A stretch of 64,000 nucleotides of DNA from Rotaria macrura (lineage: Eukaryota > Rotifera > Eurotatoria > Philodinida > Philodinidae), in NCBI GenBank assembly GCA_900239685.1, contig OENT01000243.1, positions 1 to 64,000 on the forward strand, given 5' to 3'. The stretch's first letter is position 1, and each line of letters opens with the position of its first letter. Both the position numbers and the translations under genes were made by a program. The notes below the pieces were generated by a model. It was not told the DNA's origin. It made no database searches and worked only from the letters and a program-made list of their open reading frames with translations. Positions 37,015-50,303 of the stretch are shown piece after piece.

Positions 37015-40000
37015 CAATAAAATCCTGAAGGAATGTTGAAGTCTCTAGTGAGCAAAAAGTTGGAACAATACACTACACGTACAGAAACAGTCGGTAGCAG
37101 ACATTTTAAGTAAGGGATTTGTTAATTATAGTTTAATTTTTCATTTACTAATCACATTTGTTAACTACAGGTAATGCGACCATGACAAAACATTATAAGA
37201 AAAGAAAGAGAAGAGGTGCACTAGCTTAAAGCTATAATAGACTTTACTAGTCACTGTCTGCCGCCGAAGTATTTCTTAATGTAGACACTTTTCGGACAAT
37301 TACAAACCATGGCATTAGAATCTCACTAAAATCTATGAGCTCCTTCAATTCCCTACATTCTCGTCATAAATGATCATAAAATGACATAAAACGTTCGGAA
37401 AAACCTAGAAACACATAATTTTTCTGGCTGAATTTTTCAATTACATCATGTTTCACATTTTAATTTTGAAAGGATTACGCTAACAGCTTCTTTACATGAT
37501 TCCATAGAGCTCAGTAACTTCTAAAAGAATAACTAAAATGAAAAATTTTAAATCCTTTTATTAATAGAAAATTCTCAGAAAACTCATTTTTTTTCTTTTG
37601 GTAGGTATAAACGCCTAATCTTTCAATTAAATTTCCTTTTTTAATTTTTTTATGTTGTTTTAAACTACTCAGAGAATTTTCCGCTTGTTTCAGCATGAAA
37701 AACTACATATTTAGATGTAGCTTTTACGTAGTTTGTTCACATAAAACTGAAAATATCTGCAAAAAATCGTTACTGTTCTTTTTGTTTACTATAATGTAAA
37801 TTTCTCCCAAATAGAGAAGGATTGATAACTGAAATTCTTATCAGTTATACAACTTTTTGTTGTACATCTACTCTGAAAGTTTGAGACAAATCGAGCTATT
37901 CAATAAAGAGTAATAAAAGATTCAATTTTCAAACCGCCACTCTACACAATGAATATAAAGACGTTATTTTTAAAATGTCTTGTTATTTTTATCCACAAAT
38001 AAACCTGATAAAACACGGTGTTTCCTAATGATTTTTTCTCTTAAAGATTTTTCTTGCTTTTAGTAGAATCTCCGCATGACTAGCTTTTTCAATGACGGTA
38101 TTACAATCATGTTTCCGTCAATCTACATAAAAATAATAAAGCGTCTGTCAAATAATGCGAACGTTATAAGAAGGAAAGACGTTGCATTAAATTCAAATCG
38201 TTGATGTATTTCGGTAGAGTATCAAACTCTGTACAAAATGTTTGAGTTACATAATTTTCCTCTTTATTTTTCCAATGGTCGATGAATTTGTTTTTCTTAT
38301 CACGTGTCATATATCTCCTATAAGTCAGCACTGGTACGAGCTACAGGGCTGAACTTTTGTGTGCCAGGGGGACATACCGGATGTCATAGTGTTTGAAAAC
38401 ATCGTTCGAATTCGTTTAGAGAAGCTAAAGTTATTAGCGAAATACTACTAAAACATTAACGGTGCACTAAAACCAAAAATGGTCAAATTACTGAAACTTA
38501 AAAAATTTCTTGAAAGCTACGAAACCTAAAAAGGTTCCAAATTCATTGCAGAACTCGCCACCGTCTCAAATGTTTCGAACAAAAGTACGAAACCAACGAA
38601 GAAGATTTCTACATACTTGATAAGCCTTTTTGATGGTTTCGTATGAATATACGAAATCTTTCAAAGGGTTCTGAATTTCGCAACGTTTTTTTCCAGTCTT
38701 TCAAAGTGGCGATTCACTCTGATATAGACAAACATATACTTCGAAAGAATGAAGACATTCTATATTCTGAAATTTCGGATTTATTTTAGTGATCTATATA
38801 CTATATTTATAGTTTCAATCATTTTACTAATGTTATAACATAACAGCGTTCTAGTGGGAGAAAGTAACAATATGGAGCAAATATTATAAGCATACACGCA
38901 ACATGTCAAAGTCCAACTATATTTTGTGTGGGGTTTTCAGGAGGAGTAGAAATTATTTACAACACAGTTAATAAACAGTTCCATACTTTTCTACTTTCTG
39001 AAAAAAATATATGTCAAGTCGGAAATTCAACTGAACTAATGCAAAAAAAAGGAGAATCTAACTACGATACACAATTTATAGAAAATTTAGGATGGTTCTG
39101 ATCACATATATTCACGTATTCTAGATGACTCAACTTCCAGGCAACAAAAGATAGTGCTTCAAAGTGAATTCGATGGGCATCATCAAAAGTATTTTGAAAC
39201 AGAAAACCATGTCCAGGCATACTGTCACAAGGACTCTGAAGAGAGATTAAAAATAAAATAAAGAGCGTTCAAACCTAAATCGACACAATAAATGCAAAGA
39301 TAGGAGAATTTAGTACTAGAGACGGTTTATTATCGTATGTTTACGTATGTCACTCAACAATACAACAGTTTTATCAATCTACAAATTATTTCCACGAACT
39401 TCAGCTTACCCTATCATAAATTTTTCATTTTCTATTCTATTTTGATTTTAAATTTAACAGAATTAAAATTATTATACAGACTTAATATTTCAAACATCTG
39501 CGATCATGTTCGGAATTTGATTAGTAGTATCAATATCATTAATAGATTCAGCTGCTACATTCGATGTTCGTGAATCCAACAGATAGTATAAATTACATTG
39601 GAAAAATACTTTTTAATGGACGGAGATTTCTTAATATTACTGAATTTTAAAAGTTCAGCCTTCATGTACCGACAAATTTTCAATTAAGTGGAATGAAAAT
39701 CTTTTCGAGGTTTATGTTCAAAACGTTTTTAAGTTCCGCATATTTAAGAAGGTTTCGCAATTCTTCGACTAAACTGTTGGAGTGTTATCCTTTAATTGAA
39801 CAAGAAACAATTGATAGTTTCGTAGGTGATCTATAGATTTTGTATATTTTACACTAAATGTTCAATAGTTTCATATAGCATCAAAGGTTCCATGTATTTG
39901 TTACGGAAGGGTCGATTTTTTCGTAGACTACTCATATGGTTTTGCAGCTTTTTTTTATGGAACCGGGTATAATTATTTTACATACTAGTAGATTTTGAAT

Positions 40001-42146
40001 GCTATATGCGAAACAATATATCTCCTTGCATCTACAAGATTCATGGCTGTATTTCTTTTTTAAATAAGAATGTTTCAGTGTTAGCTTCACTATTGAACGT
40101 ACTGAAAGGCTTTCTTTCTCAGTAGAATAAAATGAGAACACAATAGAGCTTATTAGTAAAAGTAAAAGAGAATGAAAAACAGAACACAAACAATTTTCCG
40201 AAACAAGCAATAGCGACGTGATTTAAATGCAATATCCATGGATAGAAGATAAAGTATATTTAACAAATCGAGAACATGATCAAAGTATTGACCAGAGCAA
40301 GAAGCTGACAATTACAATAGCATATTGGTGATATACGTATTGATGCATCGTACAGTCAGAATTAGAGAAGGTTAGCTAAGATAAAACTGTCTAATAACAT
40401 GGAAAACAAATGGGGAACAAACTGATTACTTCATTACTAGTGATTACAAATGATAACCAGTAATTAAAAAGTGATTACTAGTATTAGTAATTAGCTTGTT
40501 TCGTTTTGGTTCACCGTATCGTCTGACTATCCTCCGTTACAGGCAATGATAATGAAAACGGATATTCAAAGAATTTTACCTGAAGGTATTTAACTTTATT
40601 TACGTGTTTGTGAGATGCATTCTATTGTTAAACAACTTTTGGTAGGATAAAATAATAATGTGTGTATATTTCGTTTTAATTTTCAAATATTTGGTAAACA
40701 CACCCGACATTTCAATATAGGGCCGTTGTTTTTCTCTAAAATTAGAGTCATCATAACTTTTTTGAAAGATTTGAGTGCATTTCATAGATCTATTAAAATA
40801 CGTAACATCTCGGTAGGAACTCTCATTATCCTTCTCATGAAAGAAAATCAACATAAAAAGCGTAGTTCAATGCGTTCTCTTTTTTTGCAAACATCTTTTC
40901 GATAGAATAATTGTACGTTTTCTAAAACACATTTAAACGTGACTTTTTCTATTGACAACGAAAACATGAGTTATAAAATGTATTCCATGAACTATATTTT
41001 GTTGTGACGAAACGCATGAGTTATATTTTTTTTTTGTTTACCTGATACCGTTGTTTCATATTTATATACTTTTCCAAAAATTAATGCTAGATCTATTTGT
41101 ACTGAATCTAAAATGATGTCTTTCATTTTTATGTTTTCACTATAGAATAATTGATCTTTCAACTACATTCATATATGTGCAAGTGAAGTTACAGAAAACG
41201 TCTTTATGTATAGAAATATCATTTTCCTGCTATCTTAAACTAAATTTTAATTATCTTAAGTTAAATTTATTGCAAATTTAAATTAGTTCTTTTTTTCAAA
41301 TTTAGAATTTTGAAATGAAGTTACAACACCATATAGATTAAATTTATTTTGAACGCCAATTATGGATATATTTGGATTTATCATGAATGCAATTGAGTGA
41401 AAGTTACTGTAAGTCGATGCTGGTAGTTATCAAGTTACAACAGATATTTTCAATATCCGAATTACAATAGTGAAGTTGAATCTAACTTTCCCTATCGGTA
41501 GATAATTATTGATTTTTAGACAATAGTTTTTTATCTTTCGATTACAACTACACACATCCAGAGCACACTGTAACTAATTGAATATATTTCTAGCTAATAT
41601 TATTTCACATTCGGTACTATCGGCGATTTCTAAAATAAAGGAAAAGTATAATTGAATCAAAAAATGTTTCGATAGAAAGCTACATAATTTATGCGAAAAA
41701 CAGATTTTTTAAATACAAATGCATTGCTAAAAACGATGCATAAGCCGTTGAACATTGGATAAATGAGCCACAACATTTGAGCTTTGAGACAGCTGAGCTT
41801 CCGACATTTGAGCCTTCATAGATTAAACACAGACAAAATTATTTTATTTTGCAAACTTTATTAAAAATAGCTAAAACTTAAATAAAGCTCTTGATCTTTT
41901 GAAATGTTCATTACTCGGATACTCATGGAAAAGACAAGTCAAATGCTGCAAGTTTTCCTCTACTTGTTGCGGTAAGACATGTTTATGTTGTTAGCAGTTC
42001 CGGTTTCTGCTTTTTCACGAAAAATCAAATTAGTATGCTGTTCAGTTTTTACATCCTTGATAGCTTCATAAGTAGATGAGTGTTTATGAACTGACTTATG
42101 AATAGAAAAATAAATGTGAAAACTTCGGACTTATGTCCGAGAGTTA
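37015..42146. other. Gene-poor stretch with minor repeat traces
   Basis: Traces at 38513-38720 (GCTACGAAACCTAAA and related AAACC/GGTTTC words) resemble 27.34 kb. At 40430-40500 the word TGATTACTAGT and variants recur. No gene was recognised. Open frames at 39337, 39932 and 40600-40905 lack support. Confidence 0.4.
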
Positions 42147-42671
42147 TGTGTACTTCAAAAAGTGAATGAGACAAATCAGTCATTCTAGAATGTGTGTACG
42201 GATGTAGTAGCTCGGTAAACCTTTTTGGGAAACTCCAAAACTACTGATCATCTCAGACATATCTAGGCAATTTTGTTTCTAGATACAGTTTTTGTGCATT
42301 TGAGGCCTTTTTGCAGCCAATGTTTTGCTAGAAAGCTGCGATTTGGTTCAAAACTAATATAAGATTCGGAATGAACGTTAAAGACTGAGTCGATTTTTAT
42401 ACGTTGTGGATAATTCTGAGAAAAAAGTTTTTTTTGAAAAAATCCCTGTACCCCACCTCAGAGATTGCTTGGTGAAAAATGACAATTTTTTCGATAACTC
42501 AGCCATTTCTTGCCGGATCCTTCTCATCTTCGAACTCGACCGAGATATTCATCAGACAATTCTGTGCACAAAATTTCAGCTCAATCGAATGTATTTGTAA
42601 AGAGTTATCGTGTTAACGGCCGGCCAGACACACTGACCGATTCTAGAGTGTACTTACTTTTTGAGTACACA
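42147..42671. mobile_element. Probable non-autonomous DNA transposon with about 40-bp terminal inverted repeats
   Basis: The left end TGTGTACTTCAAAAAGTGAA and the reverse complement of the right end (TGTGTACTCAAAAAGTAAGT) match. Both are followed by a shared TCTAGAAT and GTGTGT context, giving diverged ends of about 40 bp. There is no transposase. The superfamily and target-site duplication are unclear. Confidence 0.45.
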
Positions 42672-45487
42672 AAAACAAAATAAATAAGTGGGTTGACTTT
42701 GTTTCTCTCTCTCTATACATAGCATTTATTCAGTGAATAACTAATCAAATATTGAGAAATTTTTTCATGCTTTTAAATTTGGTTCACTGGTATACTCTAT
42801 TTGGAGGGTAACTATCGCTAGTTGTATATATCATGAAAAATGTATTACGTAATCATATCGAGAAATTTTCGTTTAATTAATTACATATATTTGTGACAAT
42901 TACTTAAAAAAGGCTCAAGTTTTAGGGATCACTCGCCTTAGGTTCAACTGTTTTGTCACCTTTAACAACACTTTTGAACTTATTAAAAAATATCGTAGAT
43001 GTGTATGAAAGTATTTTAACGTACTTTGATAAAGAAATAGTACTTTTTTGATGAACCTACTTAGAACTAAAACAATCCGCTTGGAAAGCAATATTATCGC
43101 TGTTTTTCAAAAAGTATGTGTTCAAACGCAGATTATTTTTACTTTTCTCTATAGGTTGCTTTTTCGATTTACAATCAATTTTTAACTTTACTGGAGCCAG
43201 TTATTCATACCGTAGTGAGTCTAGGTCATGTTGTCTTTTCTCGTGACTTCAATATTATCTAGGTATTAAGATAGTAAGCGTGTTATTCAAATTAGTATGT
43301 TTTTCTTAGACACGCACCAACTGTGTTGCAGCTTTATCTTCATAAATTAGTTTGATTATGAAACGTTATAAATTCATTAACACATGAGAAGACATAACAT
43401 AGTATACATATCAAATGACTTCATGCTGAATGACATGGCATGTCACTACATCAAACATAGCGTATAGTATTGAATAAAACTCACAGGCACAAAAAAAACA
43501 TTCTTCGTATCAAGTTGATTTTCTAAAAATTGGCACTTTTCTGATATAGTCATGACTTTTTTTCGTGAAGAGACTGTTCTAATCAAAGGTGCTTAAGTTC
43601 AGATTACATTTTTGTTTGTCAGATTTCTTCTATAGCCATCAGTCTTTCAGCTATTCCTGAGAGTGTTTCACATAATCGCCTAGTTTTTCGTTACTAGGTA
43701 ATCATAGCTTGACTGCAAGTCTCTTTCTCGATGTCAGAGTCGCATCGTTTGTCTATATTTTTCATCTGTAGAATCACTAAATTCTTTCAGTGCTTCCTGG
43801 ATGTTTCCTAAAACAAGTGGTTAAATCTGATATGCTTAATCTTTCACCAATGTATCTTATATTGTAAAACAATGAATATTTGCATTTCTTTTCAGTAGAT
43901 CATGAACTCATCATAATTATAATGGAGCGTATTTGATGCATTGTAATGCATTCTCTGCCAAAGAATGGAAAAAATGGCTGCAATCAACTGTTATTAAATT
44001 ATTAATTTAAAATTGCACCATGTCTTTTTTCCGATCCATTACCAAGCATAAATATGCATGATATAGATTTCAATTTAATTACATTGAGTGCATTATCAAG
44101 GGGGAAGAAATATAAAATAGTGTTCACTATTTTATGCTATCCACTGCGTGCGTAGCTCGACATATACGTGGTATATACATTGATATATTCAGTCTGATAT
44201 ACTCATCATTGAGAAAGATTAGAGTGTTTGATCCAAAATTTATTCTATACATACTTTAATGAACTTCTTGAATTTCATTGGGGAAAGAAAACGGATTCTT
44301 ATTGATGAAACTTTTATTAGAATTAGTTGAACGGAAAGATGGGAATTATTTTTCTTTTTGAACATTTTTGTGACTTTTGTACTTGCACAGACTCTTAAAT
44401 GTACTATAGTGGCCTAGCCTTACAATTCATATATATTAACTACTTAGACAATAATAGACAGTTTCACAACGTACTTGATAGAAATTATGAATAAGTCCTG
44501 ATACCATCCAAGTAGAGGAAACATTTGAAAAAACGTGCTTATACATTCAACATCGAAACTTAATTGTGACTTATGAACACTCATTAAAAAACACAAAAAA
44601 CGAGTTACTTGGGTTATTCCAAATTTTTTTCTGCTTGGATAGAATCGCTTTATAGAAAAACTATGACGTTCACATGTGCTATGAGTTTCAAGAGTATAAA
44701 TTGAAATAAAATTCCTCACGTTTGTGCGCCGTTAGTTTTCGTCTCGTGATTTTTAGCTGAAAATGGTGTCGCATTCTGTCTGCTGGCTAGTCTGTCATTA
44801 TTTTTTTATGCATACACAGCTGTAAATAAACAACGTTTTTGAACACGCCAAACATACATTGTCGAAATAATTTTTTTTTCTTCAAAACTATTTCTCGATA
44901 CTGATTATTTGAGAACATGCTGATCTTGATCATCGATTGAGAGAACATCATTGAAGCTGTCTGATGGAGACTGAGCGAAGTCATATCCAGTTAGATTCCA
45001 AGATCTGATTTGCTTGAGTTATTCAGAATAGGAATAATTGAATGGAAATAAAATAAAAAAAGATCATCAAAAGCTATTACAGACAAGAAAAGGATAAAAG
45101 CTCTATGATTGGTTCGAAAGATGTTTTCCGAATGTGTTGCATTTATTATGCTCTTGCTAGATAGAACTTTTCGCAACGAAGACCTCATGCATTCTTTGAT
45201 TTATCGAAAACCACAACACATGCGACATTTTATTTTAGTGTTTACTGACCTGAAGACATCGTTTCTGTAAGTGAAGTTGTTTTAGGAACGAACATACAAA
45301 AAAATGTGTCTAAAACATTTTATAATATTTTCAGCATGCAATTAAATAAAAAAACGAGTCCATAAAAGGAATTCATTTTTGACATTTTTAATTTCAAGAA
45401 CATATAGGTTGTTTTTTCAATAGATACAGTCGCATCTCATTGGTTCATAGAAGAACGAAGAAGAGACTTCGTGCATCATGGAATTTG
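42672..45487. other. Gene-poor AT-rich stretch
   Basis: Only short unsupported frames on either strand; no bounded repeat recognised. Confidence 0.45.
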
Positions 45488-45495
45488 CACGATAT

Positions 45496-46165
45496 TAGAG
45501 ATGTGCAGGGTTACCCTACCCTGCAAGGTGCAGGGTAACACTAAGCAGGGTAGGGTCAAGGGTATGCATTCGGAGGAGTGGAGTCCAATATGGTGGAAGT
45601 AAAAATCCAATAAATTAAAGTTGAGTGAGAGAAAGAAAAAAATCATGAAAATTAAAGTAAACCTATTCTTAGCTGAGTCGTTAAGAACGTGACTAACTTC
45701 GAGCGTCATATCCCCGCCATTACTCATGTATAGAATAAGCAAACCAACCGTAATTCAATCACAAAAACACATTAGTATATTGTACTTATATAGTAATGAT
45801 ATAAGTTCGAACGTCGGTGAAAACAATCGATTGCATTTCATTTGTTATTTGATTTGTTGTATTGTTTTCTTCGAATTCATGCTTTGTTACAACGATTTTT
45901 ATTTGTAAATATATCCAAAAAATTATCAAAAACTACATAAGAATGCAAAAAAACGAGTAATTTTGATGAACCTTAAAGCATGGCTAGTGGTTCTGCGGTG
46001 TAAGGAAAATAAGAATAACAAGCCATAAAAATATTATATTGTAAAATTTACACTGTATAGTAGGGTAAACAAATCTAAAACTTTTGCAGGGCAGGGGCAG
46101 GGTGGAGGACCTACAGGGTAGGGTAGGGCAAAGGGTAAGAGAAAAGTTTACCCTACACATCTCTA
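45496..46165. mobile_element. hAT-type non-autonomous element (670 bp) with 8-bp target-site duplication
   Basis: The element begins TAGAGATGTGCAGGGT and ends ACCCTACACATCTCTA, terminal repeats of 16 bp with one mismatch. It is flanked on both sides by CACGATAT (45488-45495 and 46166-46173), a perfect 8-bp duplication as made by hAT transposases. Next to each end lie short GCAGGGTAGGG arrays. The centre encodes no transposase, so it would need a partner element to move. Confidence 0.88.
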
Positions 46166-46389
46166 CACGATATGTACTGGGAATTCTATATATGGTCTTG
46201 TCTTGACTGAACACAACCGTTATATCTCTCGAGTGACTGAAAAGAACACATATAAATGGATTATACTTTATCTGTTAAATTATCGTACACATTAATATTA
46301 TAAACCTGCCCACAGATATATTTTGTAAAGGACAGTAATTCACTGTATTGTTCTTGCCATTTATATCTGAAACTTTGTTTGAGACAAGA

Positions 46390-46990
46390 TAACCTATTCT
46401 GAAGATGAAGATGAACTAATGCTTTCTATAAATTAGTTAATTCTTAAGATGATGTGAGTTACGGCATCAGTGCTAATGATGATAGTAGTGGTAATTAGGG
46501 ATGTCATTTCCTGTTAATTGAAAATAAATATAAATTATTGGTATTTTCATTTACGCGTAAATTAAATGAAAAGTAAATATAAATTGACACACCTAGTGGT
46601 AATGTCAGATGCGTCAGAAGATGAAAGTGATCAATATGATAGTGATAATTTAATAAAAGACGTTTCGATGGTTAAACTATCGTAAGAAATGTAATTGAGT
46701 CCAAATTCAACTCATTTCAATGACATCTTACACCGGTCAAATAATATATAACTCATCAATCAATATATTTTGCTTATTCCCTGCACACGAGATAACAGAT
46801 TATATTGTTAATCAGCCAAATTTGTACAGAGAGTAAATTAATTCATCACAGAATGTAATGAATGGTAAGATGCAACCTTTAATACGCCATTTCACTGAAA
46901 TTCGTTCACTACGGTAGAATCAGAAATGAATATCTTGATTGATAAACATATTGCTAATTATAAGGGAAAAACAGCACCCAAATCTTCGAA
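46390..46990 (+). pseudogene. Possible decayed piggyBac-like transposase remnant
   Basis: An acidic Ser/Asp/Glu-rich stretch (SDASEDESDQYDSDN, about 46605-46650) is followed about 100 bp later by LFPAHEITDYIVNQPNLYRE, which resembles a segment near the start of piggyBac-type transposase domains. Further on is NILIDKHIANYKGKTAP. Stops and shifts separate the pieces. The call is by eye and tentative; other transposase families are possible. Confidence 0.25.
46496..46595. mobile_element. 100-bp hAT-type MITE with 8-bp target-site duplication
   Basis: The ends TAGGGATGTCA and TGACACACCTA form terminal repeats of 11 bp with two mismatches. The perfect duplication GTGGTAAT flanks the element at 46488-46495 and 46596-46603. 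It carries a small internal near-palindrome around ACGCGT. It sits inside the possible transposase remnant, so it landed after or during that element's decay. Confidence 0.85.
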
Positions 46991-47924
46991 ATAATAAATA
47001 CTAAAACTTATCGAAAGTTAAGCTTTGTCACGACTTCAAAGAACTTGTTTTATATCGAAATCCAATTGCACCATAGCAACGTTCATTAGATGCAACCAAA
47101 AAAGAGCGTGTATTGCAAATGATCATCGGAATACAAATCTTCAGGAATTCGTTCATCTGGTATAATTGCGTTCAATTTTCTTTAGCATACACCATTGAGA
47201 TTACATATAGTTTTAACTCTTATTTTGTGGCATGCTGACTAATAAAAGGAATGAAGAGCCCTGGTTATGGTATTACTGTGCTGATATTCATCTAAGCGCC
47301 CGTTGTTCTTCCTTTCCTCTCTCTTCTTTGTTTTGTTTTTTCATGTACTCATCTCTTCCTCTTCTCCCATATATAAGCGTGTCTTATGTGTAAAGTACTT
47401 ACACTCTGGAAATGCGATCTAGTTATATGAGCATCGTTGTCGAGGGTGGTGATCAGCTGCATCATCCATTTTTTTAGCTATATACTAACCTTGGCAGAAG
47501 ACTAAACAATAGCACATTTTAATTTTAGAACTACAGGCCCACCTTACATCTCTACCATATTAGTAAATTTTCTTTATCATCAGACAAGATTAAGAGAAAT
47601 CCATGTGATCATTATGAGTCATTTATATCCAAAGATGAACAATATGTTACCATAGCTTGTAATGACAGTAAAATAAGTTTTATTAGACCCCGTTGTATTG
47701 GTCAAGATGCATGGGTCCTATTATAACAGCGGAGTAAGGATGAAAGCGGATACATACCAAGTCAAGAATCAGAAACTATCATTTTTTAAAGCAAAAATAT
47801 GCAAGGCGTAGACACATTGAGCATGAGGGTGTAGCCGTGAATCCAGAAAAAATAGCGTCTACCATTTTTATAAAAACAAAACACCATAATTGACATTGGT
47901 GATAGAATATTGCTCTACTTCTAG
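46991..47924. other. Upstream region of the receptor gene
   Basis: No gene was recognised. TTCTAG directly before the receptor ATG (47925) resembles a splice acceptor, so the promoter may lie further upstream with a leader intron. Confidence 0.4.
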
Positions 47925-48920
47925 ATGAATAATGTAACAAAAATGACATTGTGGCTTAACAATACGAATATCACATGCTTAAGACCTCTTTTATGGACTC
48001 AAAATATTATTGGCAATGCAAAACCACATCTTTATGTTTGCATTATTGCTTCATTTATTCATTTGATATTTTGGTTTCACTTAACTCTATATTCATCTCT
48101 TCGGAAAAAATCACTTTTATGGATCTATTCATATCTTATCACTGATAGTTTTCTTCTTGGTCGGTTTTTGTTTAGTTATACTATACATGTGACATCCACG
48201 GAGTGTAAACCAAGTAGAGCATGGGCTTTATTCATCTGCTATTCTGAAGCAGTGCTTGATAATTATCTCAATACAATTGGAGTATATATTCTATTAGCTT
48301 TGAATGCATGTCGGTATGTACAAATAGCATACAATCGAAACGTATACCAAGTTCATATGAAACTATTGGTCTTCATTCATTGTTGTATCTATTTAATACC
48401 ATTAATATCTTTTATAATTCAATTTCTTTTTGGTTGGGCTCGAGTGAAAGACCTCATCAGCTATAGTTGTGATGTCTTTTATACGAATATCTATATTCAA
48501 GTATATAATACAATTTTCGGATATGCATTACCAATGCTTTTAAACGTGCTGGGAATTTATGCTAGTACTCGTCATGTTCATTTAACATCAACTTTACAAC
48601 GGTCACAACTTCATGTTTCAGCTCGTGAAAAGTATCATCATTCATTAGTAATTCAATTTTTCTGCTTTTATATTGTGTGGGGCGCACTCTGGTCTCCATA
48701 TGTTATCATTTCTCAAGTGTCATTCAGTGCGGAGAATAGGATGAATACTATTACGTTGCTTAGCTTTATTCAAATAGCACTCGATCCAATTATTATTGCA
48801 GCTTTAGATGTTCGTTTTTGGCATGCATGGCGAAAAGTATGGGTTCATACAAAACATAATTTATTCTTCAATCGATTCACTCGTAGACAAATTCAACCTT
48901 TGGCAGTGAATCACAATTGA
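47925..48920 (+). CDS. Rhodopsin-like seven-transmembrane receptor (GPCR), single exon
   Basis: The 331-residue frame has seven hydrophobic helices (roughly residues 34-58, 67-90, 108-132, 148-170, 190-213, 240-262 and 272-295). An N-terminus with Asn-glycosylation sites (NNT, NIT) precedes helix 1. The end of helix 3 reads NACRYVQI, a variant of the class A D/E-R-Y motif with Cys before Arg-Tyr. Helix 6 has FYIVWGALWSPY, like the family's CWxP. Helix 7 has ALDPII in place of NPxxY. Cys near the top of helix 3 (TECKP) and in loop 2 (YSCDVF) can form the usual disulfide. It would act at the plasma membrane through G proteins; the ligand cannot be inferred. It lies alone between transposon insertions. 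Confidence 0.82.
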   Translation: MNNVTKMTLWLNNTNITCLRPLLWTQNIIGNAKPHLYVCIIASFIHLIFWFHLTLYSSLRKKSLLWIYSYLITDSFLLGRFLFSYTIHVTSTECKPSRAWALFICYSEAVLDNYLNTIGVYILLALNACRYVQIAYNRNVYQVHMKLLVFIHCCIYLIPLISFIIQFLFGWARVKDLISYSCDVFYTNIYIQVYNTIFGYALPMLLNVLGIYASTRHVHLTSTLQRSQLHVSAREKYHHSLVIQFFCFYIVWGALWSPYVIISQVSFSAENRMNTITLLSFIQIALDPIIIAALDVRFWHAWRKVWVHTKHNLFFNRFTRRQIQPLAVNHN

Positions 48921-50295
48921 ATTTCAGTTTAAAGTGTCTGGCTAAAAGCAAATGATTTTTAAATACAAAAATCAGTAAGACTTTATTCTATCTTCACAAA
49001 CCTTGTGTTGTCTAACAGAAAACTTTTTTTGTAACGAGACTTTCTGGCAAGAGCCACATTAATTACTGTTTTTCTTTCTATAGGTTTACTTCAACATAAA
49101 ATACAGAATATATATTATATGCTTCTTATTTTCATTGACACAAGTTTCCAAGCTAAATTAAAGAATGAAAAGGAGAATAGTTAACCCAACTTTAGATTTT
49201 GTTCATAGACGATTATATTGCTATCATATATATCAATACATTGTAAGATATATACTGATCCAGACAGAAAGCTGACTTGATGTGATTCATTGAGTTCTTA
49301 GGGATGGAAAAACGTGCGAAAATATGAAGTGATATTCGTGACAAGAATTATATATTTTGACAAAGAAATAATGAAGGGTGTCAGTCGGTTTTTTTAGGTT
49401 TTTGCAAAGTTCGCCAGTGCGTTAAAGTGAAGAACGAGATGGGTTGTTTTTCTTCGGTACTCGCTTAATCTTGGGTATATAACACACACATAAACTAACA
49501 ACAGCTAACCATCAATCATTATTCCCCCCATCTGAGTTTCACACCCAGATTCTACACCGCCGACTGACACTCTCGAAATCATTCTCTTCGGGAGTTTTCT
49601 TTTAGATTGGGATGCAATATGTTTAAAATTCATATTCTTAGACTGCTGTTTTATTGAATTGGGTTTATACGAAGACGGTCTGGTTGCATACATTTCTTCC
49701 GACGTGAATATGTTCTTTTATACTATATTAACGTACAGTTATGATTGTGATTCAGAGTGGCGAATGGTGAGTGCCAGAGTAAGAATAAATCGAATCAACA
49801 GGCATTCGTATACATACCCTTGTAAGAATTGTCTAAATATACTAAATAAGGAAGGCAGAATATAGGGTTTTAAAAACTTTTAGAATCTACATCAACTTCG
49901 ATTTCAAAATATCGTTGTAGATTCCACTACCGCGACACACATCTCCAAAAATTTATTTTAAGGAACTTCGAATCCCACGCAACCTAAGTTTGGAGTCTTC
50001 TACAGCTCCGTAATGGAGTGCTAGGGAGTAGGCGTGCTAGCTTTGCATCGGATCCTCGTCATTCATTCTTGTTCGTAACCACATACATATCCACCAACAC
50101 CTGCACGCTTCAAGATAAAAGGGCTTTTTCCTTGACACGAATTTTGGTTTTTTCTAATCATTATGGTTATGTATTACACAAATTTTATGAAATACCTCAA
50201 GTGGGGAAAGGTTGATGTAATGTAATCGAACAAAAAGCATGCTTTTTTGTCCTGTTCTTGGTTCTTTTTTATTAGAGAACAGTCAATACATATTG
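48921..50295. other. Non-coding stretch downstream of the receptor
   Basis: A short inverted word pair (GTGTCAGTCGG near 49379, CCGACTGACAC near 49560) is present without further structure. Open frames are short and unsupported. Confidence 0.4.
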
Positions 50296-50303
50296 ATTTA
50301 TTC

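Noticed and set aside
40430..40500. TGATTACTAGT-like repeats as a CRISPR or regulatory array
   Set aside because: Spacing and sequence are irregular and copies are few; no array is present in the window.
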